This document shows, piece after piece, positions 49,800 to 58,414 of a stretch of 64,000 nucleotides of DNA. The stretch is from Yes71-27 sp040758635. GTDB taxonomy: Bacteria > Bacillota > Desulfotomaculia > Desulfotomaculales > Ammonificaceae. Positions within the stretch are counted from its first letter, which is position 1; the number at the start of each line of letters is the position of its first letter. Position numbers and translations under genes: made by a program. The notes under the pieces are model-generated. The model was not told the origin of the DNA. It worked only from the letters and a program-made list of their open reading frames with translations, and searched no databases. The DNA lies in assembly GCA_040758635.1 (NCBI GenBank), contig JBFLVI010000005.1:30168-94167 (forward strand). The letters are read 5' to 3'.

Positions 49800-52349
49800 A
49801 TGACGTTACAGGATGTCCTTCCCCGTTTGAGAGATCCTAAGCCCGACGGCAAAGGCGGCTGGTGGGCGTTCTGTCCCTGCCACAACGACGGCGCGAAACG
49901 GGGACGCCGAAGCCTGCGAATCACCGAAAAGGACGGCAAGGTCTTGCTTTATTGCTTCGCCGGGTGCGAGTTTAAAAACATTGTCGCAGAACTTGGCTTA
50001 AAGGCCGAACGGCACCAGGAGGAACCTGAAGCCATCTATTCTTATACCAATGAAAGCGGCAAGCTTCTCTTTGAGGTCCTGCGTTTCCCAGGCAAACGAT
50101 TTGTGCAGCGGCGGCCTGACGGAGCGGGTGGTTGGGTTTACAACCTGAAAGGCGTCCGTCGGGTGCTGTACCGCCTGCCGGAGGTGCTGGCGGCGGTAAA
50201 CGAAAACCGGACGGTCTTCATTGTCGAGGGGGAAAAGGATGCCGACAACCTGGCCCGCTTAGGCTTGGCGGCGACAACGGTCCCCGGCGGTGCCGGAAAG
50301 TGGCGGCAGGAATATTCGGAAGTTTTGCGTGGTGCTGACGTGGTGGTCCTTCCCGATAACGATGAGCCTGGCCACAAGCACGCCGAACAGGTGGCGAAGT
50401 CGCTGCACGGTGTCGCGGCCCGGGTGCGGGTGCTGGAGTTGCCTGGCCTGCCAGAGAAAGGCGACGTTTCGGACTGGCTGGCGGCTGGCGGAACAAAAGA
50501 GGAACTGCTACAACTCGCGGCTGAGGCCCCGGAGTGGGGACAAGCCCCGGAGCAGGAGCCGGACTCCGTTTACTCAGAATGGTTCGAACTTTTTAAAGGG
50601 ACGGAATACACGGTCAGTGGCGGTTATCTCTGTCACGTCCGGGAGACAAAGGAAGGCCGGGAGCTTCGCTATTTAGCTAATTTTATTGCGAGGCCGGTTC
50701 GAGAGATTTTTAAAGACGATGGGGCTACCACCGAGATTAACTTCGAGATCGAAGGGCTTTTAGCCGGCGGCCGGCCGCTTCCGTCAGCCGTCGTTCCTGC
50801 TTCGCGGTTTGCCTCTCTCTCCTGGATCTCTGAAAAATGGGGCCTGGAAGCCAATATCGAACCCGGAACCACCGCAAAAGACCGAATACGGCATGCTATC
50901 CAATCTCTGGCGCGGTCCGGTGTCGAGCGGAAGGTTGTTTACACTCACATCGGCTGGCGGAGGATCGGCGGGAAATGGTGCTACCTGCACGCCGGCGGGG
51001 CGGTCGGTGCCGAAGGTGTCCTTGTAGAACCAGACAGTGACAGTCTAAAACGGTATGTATTACCGGTGGACGGGAGTGTCGAAGAAAGCATGCGGGCGAG
51101 CCTGCGGCTGTTAGAGATCGCGCCCCCGGAGATGATCCTGCCCCTGTGGGCGGCGGTGTGGCGGGCGCCGACCGCTTGTTTGCTTTACCCGACCCTAACC
51201 CTGTGGCCCTACGGTTCAAGCGGTGCGCTTAAATCTACTAAATGCGCCTTAGTTCTCTCCCACTTCGGCGGCCCCTTTGATAAGGACAACTTACCCGGTT
51301 CGTGGCTCTCCACCGACAACGCTTTAGAACGGCTGGCTTTCTTATGCCGGGATGCCCTGCTGGTTATAGACGACTATGCGCCGGAGGTTCACCGGCAGGA
51401 GGCCGCCGTCCTGGAACGGCGGGTCAACCGGCTGATCCGGCAAATTGGAAACCGTCAAGCAAGGGGGCGGCTGTATGCCGACCTGCGGCAACGGCCCGAC
51501 TTCATCCCGAATTGCCTGCTTATCAGTACCGGGGAGCAGTTGCCGTTGGGTGTCGGTTCGGTGGCGGCCCGGATTCTGCCGGTGCCGTTCGACCGGGAGA
51601 AGATCGACTTGGCCCGGCTGACGGCGGCCCAGGCGGAAGCACACCTGCTGCCCCAGGCAATGCGCGGCTATCTGCAATGGCTCGCGCCACAGATGGATAC
51701 GCTGGTAAAAACCCTACCCGAACGCTTCCGGGAACTGCGGTCTAAGGCCACTGTGGAGGGACACGCCCGGCTACCTGAGGCCGTAGCCCACTTGCAGGTA
51801 GGGATGGAGCTCGGCCTGCGGTACGCGGTAGAGGTCGGCGTTTTAGGCGAAAAGGAAGCGCAAGAGTGGGAGAATCTTTCCTGGATTACCCTGCTTACTC
51901 TGGCGCGGGAGCACGGAAAGCTTTTGGAAGAAGAAAGGCCCGTAGTGAAATTTCTGCATACTCTGGACGCTATTTTCACGACTGGGCACGGCCACCTTCG
52001 CCAGCGGGTGACAGGCGAAAAGGGCGAATTCGGCACCGATGGCGACCTTCTTGGCTGGTATGATGCTGACGGTTTATACCTGATACCTGAAGCGGGCTGG
52101 CGGGCGGTGCAAGAGTATTTGCGAGCTTCCGGTGGCTTCCCGATCCGGGAGCGGACGCTGCGGGATGCACTTCTAAAAGAGGAGATTTTAGAGCCGGACG
52201 AAAAAAGCGGCAAGAAAACGAGGGTCGAATGGTGCGAAAACAAATCGCGGCGAGTCCTGACCCTGAAAAGAAGTTTATATGACTCTCTCTTAGAAAAAGG
52301 TGTAAGAAGTGTAAGTGGGGCCGAAGATGCGGACGCGGTGCCGTTTTGA
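49800..52349 (+). CDS. Primase/TOPRIM and DUF927-like helicase fusion protein
   Basis: An 849-residue replication protein of a mobile element. The N-terminus has a CHC2-type zinc motif (CPCHNDGAKR ... LYCFAGC, about 25-57). A TOPRIM domain follows (TVFIVEGEKDADNLARLG near 138-155, VVLPDNDEPGHKHAEQVA near 180-197). The C-terminal half resembles DUF927-type P-loop domains: PYGSSGALKSTKCAL near 475-489 would be a Walker A-like loop and ALLVIDDYAP near 518 the Walker B. The ATG 49800 follows GGGGGGTG. It suggests the element can replicate when excised. Confidence 0.8.
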   Translation: MTLQDVLPRLRDPKPDGKGGWWAFCPCHNDGAKRGRRSLRITEKDGKVLLYCFAGCEFKNIVAELGLKAERHQEEPEAIYSYTNESGKLLFEVLRFPGKRFVQRRPDGAGGWVYNLKGVRRVLYRLPEVLAAVNENRTVFIVEGEKDADNLARLGLAATTVPGGAGKWRQEYSEVLRGADVVVLPDNDEPGHKHAEQVAKSLHGVAARVRVLELPGLPEKGDVSDWLAAGGTKEELLQLAAEAPEWGQAPEQEPDSVYSEWFELFKGTEYTVSGGYLCHVRETKEGRELRYLANFIARPVREIFKDDGATTEINFEIEGLLAGGRPLPSAVVPASRFASLSWISEKWGLEANIEPGTTAKDRIRHAIQSLARSGVERKVVYTHIGWRRIGGKWCYLHAGGAVGAEGVLVEPDSDSLKRYVLPVDGSVEESMRASLRLLEIAPPEMILPLWAAVWRAPTACLLYPTLTLWPYGSSGALKSTKCALVLSHFGGPFDKDNLPGSWLSTDNALERLAFLCRDALLVIDDYAPEVHRQEAAVLERRVNRLIRQIGNRQARGRLYADLRQRPDFIPNCLLISTGEQLPLGVGSVAARILPVPFDREKIDLARLTAAQAEAHLLPQAMRGYLQWLAPQMDTLVKTLPERFRELRSKATVEGHARLPEAVAHLQVGMELGLRYAVEVGVLGEKEAQEWENLSWITLLTLAREHGKLLEEERPVVKFLHTLDAIFTTGHGHLRQRVTGEKGEFGTDGDLLGWYDADGLYLIPEAGWRAVQEYLRASGGFPIRERTLRDALLKEEILEPDEKSGKKTRVEWCENKSRRVLTLKRSLYDSLLEKGVRSVSGAEDADAVPF

Positions 52350-52500
52350 GCCTCACCCCTTAGGTGTAAGTAAGTGTAAGAAAAGGTGTAATGAAAGCCC
52401 TCGCCTTACACTTTCCATTACCCCTTCTTACACCTTGGGGGTAAGGGAAAACCCTTAGAGCCGCAAGCATTTGAGCAATTCCTTACACCTATTACACCTT
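52296..52500. repeat. Iteron-like cluster of GTGTAA words
   Basis: GTGTAA occurs five times on the plus strand between about 52297 and 52392 (for example GGTGTAAGAAGTGTAAG and GGTGTAAGTAAGTGTAAG). The complement TTACAC occurs four times between about 52405 and 52499. The cluster begins in the last codons of the primase gene and fills the gap to the next gene. The inverted halves could fold into a long hairpin in RNA. Confidence 0.7.
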
Positions 52501-52526
52501 TTCATGGACAGAAGGAGGCAATTTAT

Positions 52527-52970
52527 ATGAGCAGGTTTGTATCGAAACCAACCACGCTTTACCGGCAGACGGTTGACCTTTTGCGACAGCTCGAAGAGAC
52601 TGAAGGCAAGGCAGAACGAGCATACGCCGAGGCCGTTTGGGAACGATACCGGGACGCCTGGGCGAAGCGCCACGGCCTGAAGCAAACAAACGGGCACGTT
52701 TGCGTCAGGCGTTTGCTGGCCGGACGGTGCAATAGGATGAACTGTATTTTCCCGCCGGCCAATGATCATCACAGCCTATGGCTGCGGGGAGGGAAACCTG
52801 CGGTGTATGTCTTTCAGCCTTACGGTCTGAGTCACGAGCAGTTGTGCGCCCTCGTGGGATTTGCAGAGGAACATGGTTTGCGGCTGAGGGTTGACACGTT
52901 CCCCGCCTGGCATTTCCCCGGTGCGGTGCTCTGTGTGGAACTGTGGTTGCCTGGGAAAGAAGGTTTTTAA
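52527..52970 (+). CDS. Hypothetical island protein
   Basis: A 147-residue protein, unrecognised. A helical N-terminus (LYRQTVDLLRQLEETEGKAE) leads to a Cys/His segment: CVRRLLAGRCNRMNCIFPPANDHH near 59-82, possibly a CCCH-type metal site. A compact C-terminal domain follows (YGLSHEQLCALVGFAEEHGL). GAAGGAGG precedes the ATG. It is in an operon with the next gene (TAATG overlap). Confidence 0.75.
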   Translation: MSRFVSKPTTLYRQTVDLLRQLEETEGKAERAYAEAVWERYRDAWAKRHGLKQTNGHVCVRRLLAGRCNRMNCIFPPANDHHSLWLRGGKPAVYVFQPYGLSHEQLCALVGFAEEHGLRLRVDTFPAWHFPGAVLCVELWLPGKEGF

Positions 52971-53194
52971 TGATGAGAGTGCTTTACATCGGCCCAGGCC
53001 CGGACGATCCCGATCCTGGCCTGGCGCTCCGGGCGCGGTGCAACTTATCGGTGAAGCTGAAAAAGGACACGGCAAAGATTAAGTGCCCTTACTGTGGCGG
53101 CAAAGGGAAAGCGAAATTCCGTCCCGGCAGGGTGCGGCGGATGGTGATTCGTCATAAAAGCTGGTGCCCGGTGCCGGTAGATGGCTCCTGGTGA
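52970..53194 (+). CDS. Small zinc-ribbon-like protein
   Basis: A 74-residue protein starting MMRVLYIGPGPDDPDPGLAL with a CPYCGGKGKAKFRPG motif near 38-52 and a second half H-KSWC near 63-67, suggesting a C2HC zinc site. ATG 52970 overlaps the previous stop by one base. Function unknown. Confidence 0.65.
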   Translation: MMRVLYIGPGPDDPDPGLALRARCNLSVKLKKDTAKIKCPYCGGKGKAKFRPGRVRRMVIRHKSWCPVPVDGSW

Positions 53195-53600
53195 CGGAGG
53201 AGGTGGATTGCCGATGCCCGCTACCGCGAAGAGGTGATCATCCCGCTTGGCCGGGGCTGTATAGCCATCTTGACGCCGGCGGAGGCAAGCCGCTTGCTGG
53301 CCCAGCACCCGGAACTTTGGGAGCGAGCCGTCAAGCGCGGCAAGCACCGGCGGCGGGCGGAGAAGGACGCCAGCAGGCAAGGGAGTTGGCCGGCCGCTTC
53401 CGGGGAATCTCTTTCGCCTGGGTTTCCCGGGAGGAGAACCGGGAGGCGGACCGGCTCTCCCGCCTGGCCTACGAGGAGGCGAGGGGCGATCCGCCAGGCC
53501 GAAAACGCGAGAAAACGCCCCAAAAAGCCGCCGGCGCACCCGGAAGGTAGAAAGGTATTGCCGCCCGGTTAGAGGCGGCTTAGAAGGCAAATACGGAGGC
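53195..53600 (+). pseudogene. Degenerate region with an RNase H-like C-terminal piece
   Basis: Two plus-strand frames each look partly real. One (from GTG 53234) reads VIIPLGRGCIAILTPAEASR then LLAQHPELWERAVKRGK. The other, about 53384-53490, reads ELAGRFRGISFAWVSREENREADRLSRLAYEE, ending like an RNase H domain. Neither frame alone gives a sensible protein, so a frameshifted or recombined gene is likely. An SD-like GGAGGAGG lies at 53197. Confidence 0.4.
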
Positions 53601-53663
53601 GATGTCAATGGCGAGGCGGTACGGCAGGGCGAAGCCTACTGGCAGAAGGAGAGGCCGGTCGAA

Positions 53664-53861
53664 GTGAAGACGAGGCGGCTGATCCTGCGACACTTCCCAA
53701 AGGCGGGCAAACTGCAGATCGCAAGCTACTTCACGAAGGACGGCCAGGAGACCGTGACCAAGGAGCAGGGCCGGGTTATTACCTGCTGCGGTAACGGTGG
53801 TACAATGAGAAAGGAGCAGGAGAGAGTAAAATGCCACGTAAACCAAGAAAATGGTATCTGA
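53664..53861 (+). CDS. Small hypothetical protein, start uncertain
   Basis: 65 residues from GTG 53664, without a clear SD. The frame stays open upstream for at least 35 more codons (GGLEGKYGGDVNGEAVRQGE, then AYWQKERPVEV), which also look protein-like. This suggests the true start was lost or lies earlier. It contains RRLILRHFPKAGKLQIASYF, then TKDGQETVTKEQGRVITCC. Unrecognised. It overlaps the next gene by 31 bases. Confidence 0.4.
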   Translation: MKTRRLILRHFPKAGKLQIASYFTKDGQETVTKEQGRVITCCGNGGTMRKEQERVKCHVNQENGI

Positions 53862-54217
53862 TGCAACGCGGAATTAAATTGCCAGGGCTGACAGAGGAGG
53901 CACCGGAGGATGTTCCGCGGCCTATACCACCGCCGGTGGAGCCACCGCCAGTGGAGCCACCGCCGGAACCTTGGTGGCCTGTGACCGAGGTCCTACGGGT
54001 CCGCTGCCCTCTTTGCGGAATGATGCCTGAAGCCTTTCGCTTAGAGAAAAGCCCCTATGAAATAGAGGTGAAGCTTCAGCGGTTCGGCGGACGGCTGAAG
54101 GGAGGCCGGGGTTTTATGGTTTACGAGGCAGCATCTGAAGAAAAGGCTGCCCCCATCAGGGAAAAACTTCAGCAGAAGCTTGCCGAGCTTTGCCGTAGGC
54201 TGAAAGGAGAGGGTTGA
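53831..54217 (+). CDS. Hypothetical Pro-rich protein with one CxxC
   Basis: A 128-residue protein with a basic start (MPRKPRKWYLMQRGIK), a Pro/Glu linker made of three PPPVE-type repeats near 30-48, one CPLCG motif near 60 and a helical C-terminus (KAAPIREKLQQKLAELCRRL). GGAGAGAG lies six bases before the ATG. Unrecognised, but a good SD and codon pattern support a real gene. Confidence 0.7.
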   Translation: MPRKPRKWYLMQRGIKLPGLTEEAPEDVPRPIPPPVEPPPVEPPPEPWWPVTEVLRVRCPLCGMMPEAFRLEKSPYEIEVKLQRFGGRLKGGRGFMVYEAASEEKAAPIREKLQQKLAELCRRLKGEG

Positions 54218-54219
54218 AA

Positions 54220-54312
54220 ATGCCGCGAGGCGCGAAGATTGCCCTTTATGTTTTGTATTCACTCTGCGTGGTTTTGGGTATCGCAAACCTGGTATTGCTT
54301 TGCATACGGTAG
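54220..54312 (+). CDS. 30-residue single-helix membrane peptide
   Basis: Read directly from the sequence: it starts MPRGAKIALYVLYS and ends IANLVLLCIR. One transmembrane helix flanked by basic residues (topology: N-terminal Arg-Lys, C-terminal Arg). GGAGAGGG lies eight bases before the ATG. It starts three bases after the preceding stop, and its stop overlaps the SD of the next gene. Toxin-like or accessory roles are possible but unsupported. Confidence 0.55.
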   Translation: MPRGAKIALYVLYSLCVVLGIANLVLLCIR

Positions 54313-54325
54313 GAGTGTGGTTCTG

Positions 54326-54538
54326 GTGGAAGAGCGCGGTGTTTACCAGGTTCCGGGGCAGGACCGGGAGGAGCGCCTGATTACGCTGGAGGTTGGCGGG
54401 CGCCTGCTTTTGCTGACCGAGGCCGAAGTCCTGTCCCTGCTGGCTCACGACCTGCGGCTTGTACAGAAAGCACTGTTACGGGGTGAGAGCGGATGGCGAA
54501 AGAAGCTTTTGTTAACCTTTACCGGTGCCAGCGGCTGA
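54326..54538 (+). CDS. Small hypothetical protein
   Basis: 70 residues from GTG 54326, with AGGAG ten bases upstream: VEERGVYQVPGQDREERLIT, then LEVGGRLLLLTEAEVLSLLA. The open frame extends back to 54239 but overlaps the membrane peptide there. It overlaps the next gene by 46 bases. Unrecognised. Confidence 0.55.
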   Translation: MEERGVYQVPGQDREERLITLEVGGRLLLLTEAEVLSLLAHDLRLVQKALLRGESGWRKKLLLTFTGASG

Positions 54539-55056
54539 AGAATCTCCACGGGCTGCGGGTTGACTCAAGCCTGCTGCGGGCGATAGAGGTCCTGACCGAA
54601 GCAGCGGCGGAGAAGAAAAGCGAATACGGAATGGTTCTCTGCCGCCAGAATAAAAGCCTGACGTACGGCCGGTCCTGCGAAGGCAAGGAGTGCGTTTACC
54701 AAGGTTACGACTGCATCGGCAACAAGGGAGAGGTTCTCGGCAGGATGCGGGCGGTGACGGTGCAGCCCCCTTACCAATCGCCGGAGGTTACGGTCCGGGA
54801 TCTTCTCTTTGCTGCGGCAGAGAGCTACGCAATGAAGAAACCTCAGACGGTCTGCGCGTGCAAGTATTCGCCCGACATCCGGGTGAGCGAGTGTACCTGC
54901 GCTGCGCCTAAAGACACTGAAGCAGCGGGCGAAATCACCAACCAGGCGGGGAAGCTGCCGCCGGAGGCCCCGGCAAAGGTGCGACTTAAAGGGTATGACC
55001 GGCTGGTTAAGGAGACCAGGTTCACGGTGGCCGAGGCGGCGCGGTTTTGCGAATAA
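54493..55056 (+). CDS. Cysteine-containing hypothetical island protein
   Basis: A 187-residue protein with several Cys groups (CEGKECVYQGYDC near 62-74; CACKYSPDIRVSECTC near 121-136) that could bind zinc or an Fe-S cluster. The C-terminal VKETRFTVAEAARFCE resembles the start of a helix-turn-helix and ends abruptly. GGGGTGAGAG precedes the ATG. It is the last gene before the IS256 element. I cannot say whether the IS truncated it. Confidence 0.6.
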   Translation: MAKEAFVNLYRCQRLKNLHGLRVDSSLLRAIEVLTEAAAEKKSEYGMVLCRQNKSLTYGRSCEGKECVYQGYDCIGNKGEVLGRMRAVTVQPPYQSPEVTVRDLLFAAAESYAMKKPQTVCACKYSPDIRVSECTCAAPKDTEAAGEITNQAGKLPPEAPAKVRLKGYDRLVKETRFTVAEAARFCE

Positions 55057-55202
55057 CAATTGAAGGCAAGTCACTTCCTTAGCGACATTGATTTACCTCC
55101 GGAGGATGTCCCGAATTTCGTAGAAATTGAGGTGGCGGTCCCTGGACCCCATTTGTTATAAATGGGGTTAAGGAGAAAAACCAAAATAAGGAGGGACCGC
55201 CA

Positions 55203-56010
55203 ATGTCAGCATACCACAAAAATGGAGCTACTGAAAGGGATATTCTTTTGCCGGAAAGGGTCGAAATCGGCCTTGCAGAGATCGGCGCAACGGTGAAGGA
55301 GGGGCTTTTGGCCTTGGCTGTCGGGGTTGGTTTCCAGGTGCTCCAGGCGATGATGGAAGAGGAGGTAAACCAGATCGCGGGTCCCAAAGGAAAGCACCAG
55401 CCGGGAAGAGAGGCCGTGCGCCACGGGAAGGAGAAGGGCTACGTAATTCTTGGTGGGCGCAAGGTAAGGATCAAGCGTCCCCGGGTGCGCTCTACCGCAA
55501 ACAAGGAAATTCCGCTGGTCACCTACACCACCTTTCAGCAAGAGGACCCTTTAGAGCAGGCAGTTCTGGAACGGGTGCTCTATGGCTTAGCCTGCCGTCA
55601 GTACCGGCACGGGCTGGAGCCCGTAGGTAGCATAGTAGAAGCTATAGGCACTTCGAAAAGCGCGGTCAGTCGCCGGCTAATAAAGGGGTTGGAAAGGGCA
55701 CTGGAGGAACTCCTAAACCGTTCCTTGAGCGGACTCGACCTACTGGCGTTGATGATCGATGGCGTGGTTGTGGCGGAACATACCGCAGTGGTGGCCCTGG
55801 GCATTGACGGCGATGGTCACAAGCACATCCTGGGTCTCTGGGAAGGGGCTACCGAGAATACCACTCTCTGCCGCAGCCTTTTGAGTGACTTGGTAGCACG
55901 GGGGCTCCGGTACGAGCAGGGTATCCTGGTGGTGATCGATGGTTCCAAAGCCCTGCGGGCAGCGGTGCGGGACGTCTTCGGCGACAAAGCGGTGGTGCAA
56001 CGCTGCCAGG
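55203..56010 (+). pseudogene. IS256-type transposase, 5' part
   Basis: N-terminal 269 residues of a Mutator-family transposase: GREAVRHGKEKGYVILGGRK, and GTSKSAVSRRLIKGLERALEE. The first catalytic Asp is in LLALMIDGVVVAEHTAVVAL and the second in GILVVIDGSKALRAAV. The frame is cut after QRCQ by the IS21 element; the last residues of the open frame (VCSSTKKLTTMTT) come from IS21. ATG 55203 with GGAGGGAC upstream. Inactive unless the IS21 leaves precisely. Confidence 0.9.
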
Positions 56011-56070
56011 TGTGTTCGTCAACCAAAAAGTTGACCACCATGACAACGTAAAAATTGACCACCCTCTCGG

Positions 56071-56835
56071 TTAGGTATCTGTGGTAACAGATTGCCGTTG
56101 CTGACTTTCCCGGAACCGGTAAGACTCACCCTTAAAGAGCAGGATGTGCGCGTGATGGGTGAGCCGGTCCAGGAGCGCACCCGTCAAGGTGGCATCCCCA
56201 AACACCTCCGTCCAGCGGCTGAATTCGAGATTGGTCGTGATCACCATGCTGCCCCTCTCGTAGCGTGCCGCGCAGAACTGGAACAAGAGCGGTGCGCCGG
56301 GACCAAGATTGATGTAGCCCAACTCGTCCGCGATAACGAGATCAACCTTCTGCCAGCCCTTCAAGTACCTGGGCAAGCGATATTCCTGCTCCGCGTGTAA
56401 GAGCTCCTGGGCCAGATCGACCACCGGGATGAAGCGCACCCGGTAGCCGGCAGCAATAGCGGCCATCCCTAAGCCAATCGCCACGTGCGTCTTTCCCGTG
56501 CCGGAATTGCCGAGGAGAATGACGTTTTCTTTCTTCTTGATGAACTCGCCTTTGGCCAGGTGCAGCACTTTGGCCTTCGGCAACTCGGGCAGCAGCGTGA
56601 AGTCGAAGGCGTCCAGGGTCTTGGGGGCCGGAAACCGCGCCTGGGCCAGCCGGGCACGGATCCGGCTCTCGCGTCTTGAGGCCAGCTCCTGGGCCAGACA
56701 GGCGGCCAGGAAATCGACCGGCGTCCGTCCCTGGGCCAGAGCCTCCCGCGCGATGTCCCGGTAGGCGCGCCTTAGCCCCGGGAGCCTTAGTTCCTTGCAG
56801 TAAAGATCCACCAGGGCCTCGCTGGCGTTGCTCAC
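56071..56835 (-). CDS. istB: IS21 helper ATPase IstB
   Basis: A 254-residue AAA+ protein related to DnaC. Walker A NVILLGNSGTGKTHVAIGLG near 104-123, Walker B VDLVIADELGYINLG near 160-174, and sensor region ERGSMVITTNLEFSRW near 192-207. It acts with IstA to select targets. It overlaps istA by four bases. Confidence 0.95.
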   Translation of the reverse strand: MSNASEALVDLYCKELRLPGLRRAYRDIAREALAQGRTPVDFLAACLAQELASRRESRIRARLAQARFPAPKTLDAFDFTLLPELPKAKVLHLAKGEFIKKKENVILLGNSGTGKTHVAIGLGMAAIAAGYRVRFIPVVDLAQELLHAEQEYRLPRYLKGWQKVDLVIADELGYINLGPGAPLLFQFCAARYERGSMVITTNLEFSRWTEVFGDATLTGALLDRLTHHAHILLFKGESYRFRESQQRQSVTTDT

Positions 56836-58283
56836 CGGCTCACCTCCCGGGCCAAGGTGTCGTAGCGTGTGAGGTCGGGCGGCGCGACGGCGTAGGCCGC
56901 CAGCGTTTCGTTCACCGGCACCCGAGGCGGTCTGCTCTGGCCGGCGTTGAGAAGGAGCTGGCGCACTACACTGGCCGTTGGTGTTCCCAGGGCAAGAGCC
57001 TGCTCCAGCGCCGCCGTTAGAGCGGCGTGCGGGTACTCCCGGTGCAGCAAAAGGATCTCGGCCAACTCCCGGTACCCGTCAGCTCTCCCGCGGCAGAGGA
57101 CTTCCCTGGCCCTGTCCCAGGCGCCGCCGAGCTGCCGCACCGCCAGCGCGTTCTTCGCCGCTCTTGGTTTCTGCGCCAGCACCGGGAGGTAGTGCTCGAG
57201 CTCCAGGATCGTTTGCCCGCGGGCGTAGCACCGCTGGTGCACAGCGATCACTTCTTCCCCCACCATAACCTGTACCCGGTCCCAGGTGGCAGAAACGATT
57301 ACGGTCTGTCCCACCCAGCGGCAGGGCACGGAGTAGCGGTTGCGGTCGAAGGTTACCAGGCCGGTCCTGGAGACCACAGCCATCCGGGTGATGGCGCAGG
57401 TAAGCGGGTGGTCCGGCAAGGGGCGCAGGGCGGCTTGCTCTTCGGGCCATCCTGGCCGGTGTGCTCGGTCTCTGTTACACCAGTCCAGAAGGTGGGTGTT
57501 GAGTTCTTCCCAGGAGGCGAAGTCCCGCACCGGGACCAGGGCGTTGCGCCGCACGTACCCGACCAGGTTTTCCGCCGCGCCTTTCTCGTGCGCCCGCGCC
57601 GGGTTGCAGAAGTGGCTCTCAAAGAGGTAGTGCGCCCGTAAGTGAGCAAAGTACTCGTGTTCCTGGCGGTAGGGCCCGGCCAGGATCTTGACCACGGCCG
57701 TCTTCGGGTTGTCGTAGATGCACTGGGCAGGCACGCCGCCCAGCCACTCAAAAGCCAGCCGGTGCCCGGCCAGAAAGGCCTCCAGTTTCTCGGTGGGAAA
57801 GGCCTGGGCAAAACACACGCCACTCGCCCTGAGCCGCAGGCAGAAGAGGTGCACTACTGTGGATACCCCATTTATCTTTACCACTGCCTGTCCCCAGTCC
57901 ACCTGGGCCTGTTCGCCCCAGTCGGCCGTGAGCGGAACATATGCCTCTGGGATCTTAGCTTTGAGCAGCCGGACAAAACGCCGGACGGTTGATTCCGCAC
58001 CTGTGAAGCCGTATTCTTCCACCAGGCGGTCGTAGATACGCTTGGCCGTGTGTCGCTGTTTAGGCGGTGCCGCGGCATCGGCTTCAAGCCACGCCAGGAT
58101 GATGGCACGGTAGGGGTCCATCACCGGAAAGGGCCGTGGCCTGGTCCGTCTGTACCGTGGCATCTCGGCGCTGGCCAGGGCCTTGCGCACCGACTGGCGG
58201 GAAATGCCGAGATTGCGCGCAATCTTGCGGATAGACCACCCTTCCAGGTAATGTTTCTTTCTGATAAACTCAATATCGACCAT
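56832..58283 (-). CDS. istA: IS21 transposase IstA
   Basis: A 483-residue transposase with an N-terminal helix-turn-helix (GWSIRKIARNLGISRQSVRKA near 15-35). The DDE catalytic core is visible: WGEQAQVDWGQAVVKI near 122-137, CIYDNPKTAVVKI near 190-202, and ARAHEKGAAENLVGYVRRNA near 227-246 with the Glu. ATG 58283 has AAGGAG before it; the frame is open nine bases further. Intact and probably functional. Confidence 0.95.
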   Translation of the reverse strand: MVDIEFIRKKHYLEGWSIRKIARNLGISRQSVRKALASAEMPRYRRTRPRPFPVMDPYRAIILAWLEADAAAPPKQRHTAKRIYDRLVEEYGFTGAESTVRRFVRLLKAKIPEAYVPLTADWGEQAQVDWGQAVVKINGVSTVVHLFCLRLRASGVCFAQAFPTEKLEAFLAGHRLAFEWLGGVPAQCIYDNPKTAVVKILAGPYRQEHEYFAHLRAHYLFESHFCNPARAHEKGAAENLVGYVRRNALVPVRDFASWEELNTHLLDWCNRDRAHRPGWPEEQAALRPLPDHPLTCAITRMAVVSRTGLVTFDRNRYSVPCRWVGQTVIVSATWDRVQVMVGEEVIAVHQRCYARGQTILELEHYLPVLAQKPRAAKNALAVRQLGGAWDRAREVLCRGRADGYRELAEILLLHREYPHAALTAALEQALALGTPTASVVRQLLLNAGQSRPPRVPVNETLAAYAVAPPDLTRYDTLAREVSR

Positions 58284-58414
58284 CTTGAGCAACTCCTTTT
58301 CCTCCCGTAAGCCAAGTGTGTCAACTTAAGCTTACAGGACGGGGTTCTCAGGGTGGTCAACTTTTTCGTTAGCGCCAGGGGTTAAACTGGTCAACTTTTA
58401 TGTTAGCGAACACA

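Larger units (their letters stand above)
56011..58414 (-). mobile_element. IS21-family insertion sequence, complete (2404 bp)
   Basis: Ends TGTGTTCG (56011) and CGAACACA (58414) are inverted repeats. Further internal repeats of the GTTGACCACC / GGTGGTCAAC type follow at both ends, as in IS21 elements. The target CCAGG is duplicated (56006-56010 and 58415-58419). It carries istA and istB on the minus strand. Removing it with one CCAGG restores QRCQVHKKRNVLEHLP in the IS256 transposase, which confirms the boundaries. Confidence 0.93.

Noticed and set aside
53580..53846. Minus-strand 88-residue hydrophobic frame
   Set aside because: Antisense to two plausible plus-strand frames and without an SD; hydrophobicity arises from the complement of a Lys/Glu-rich frame.
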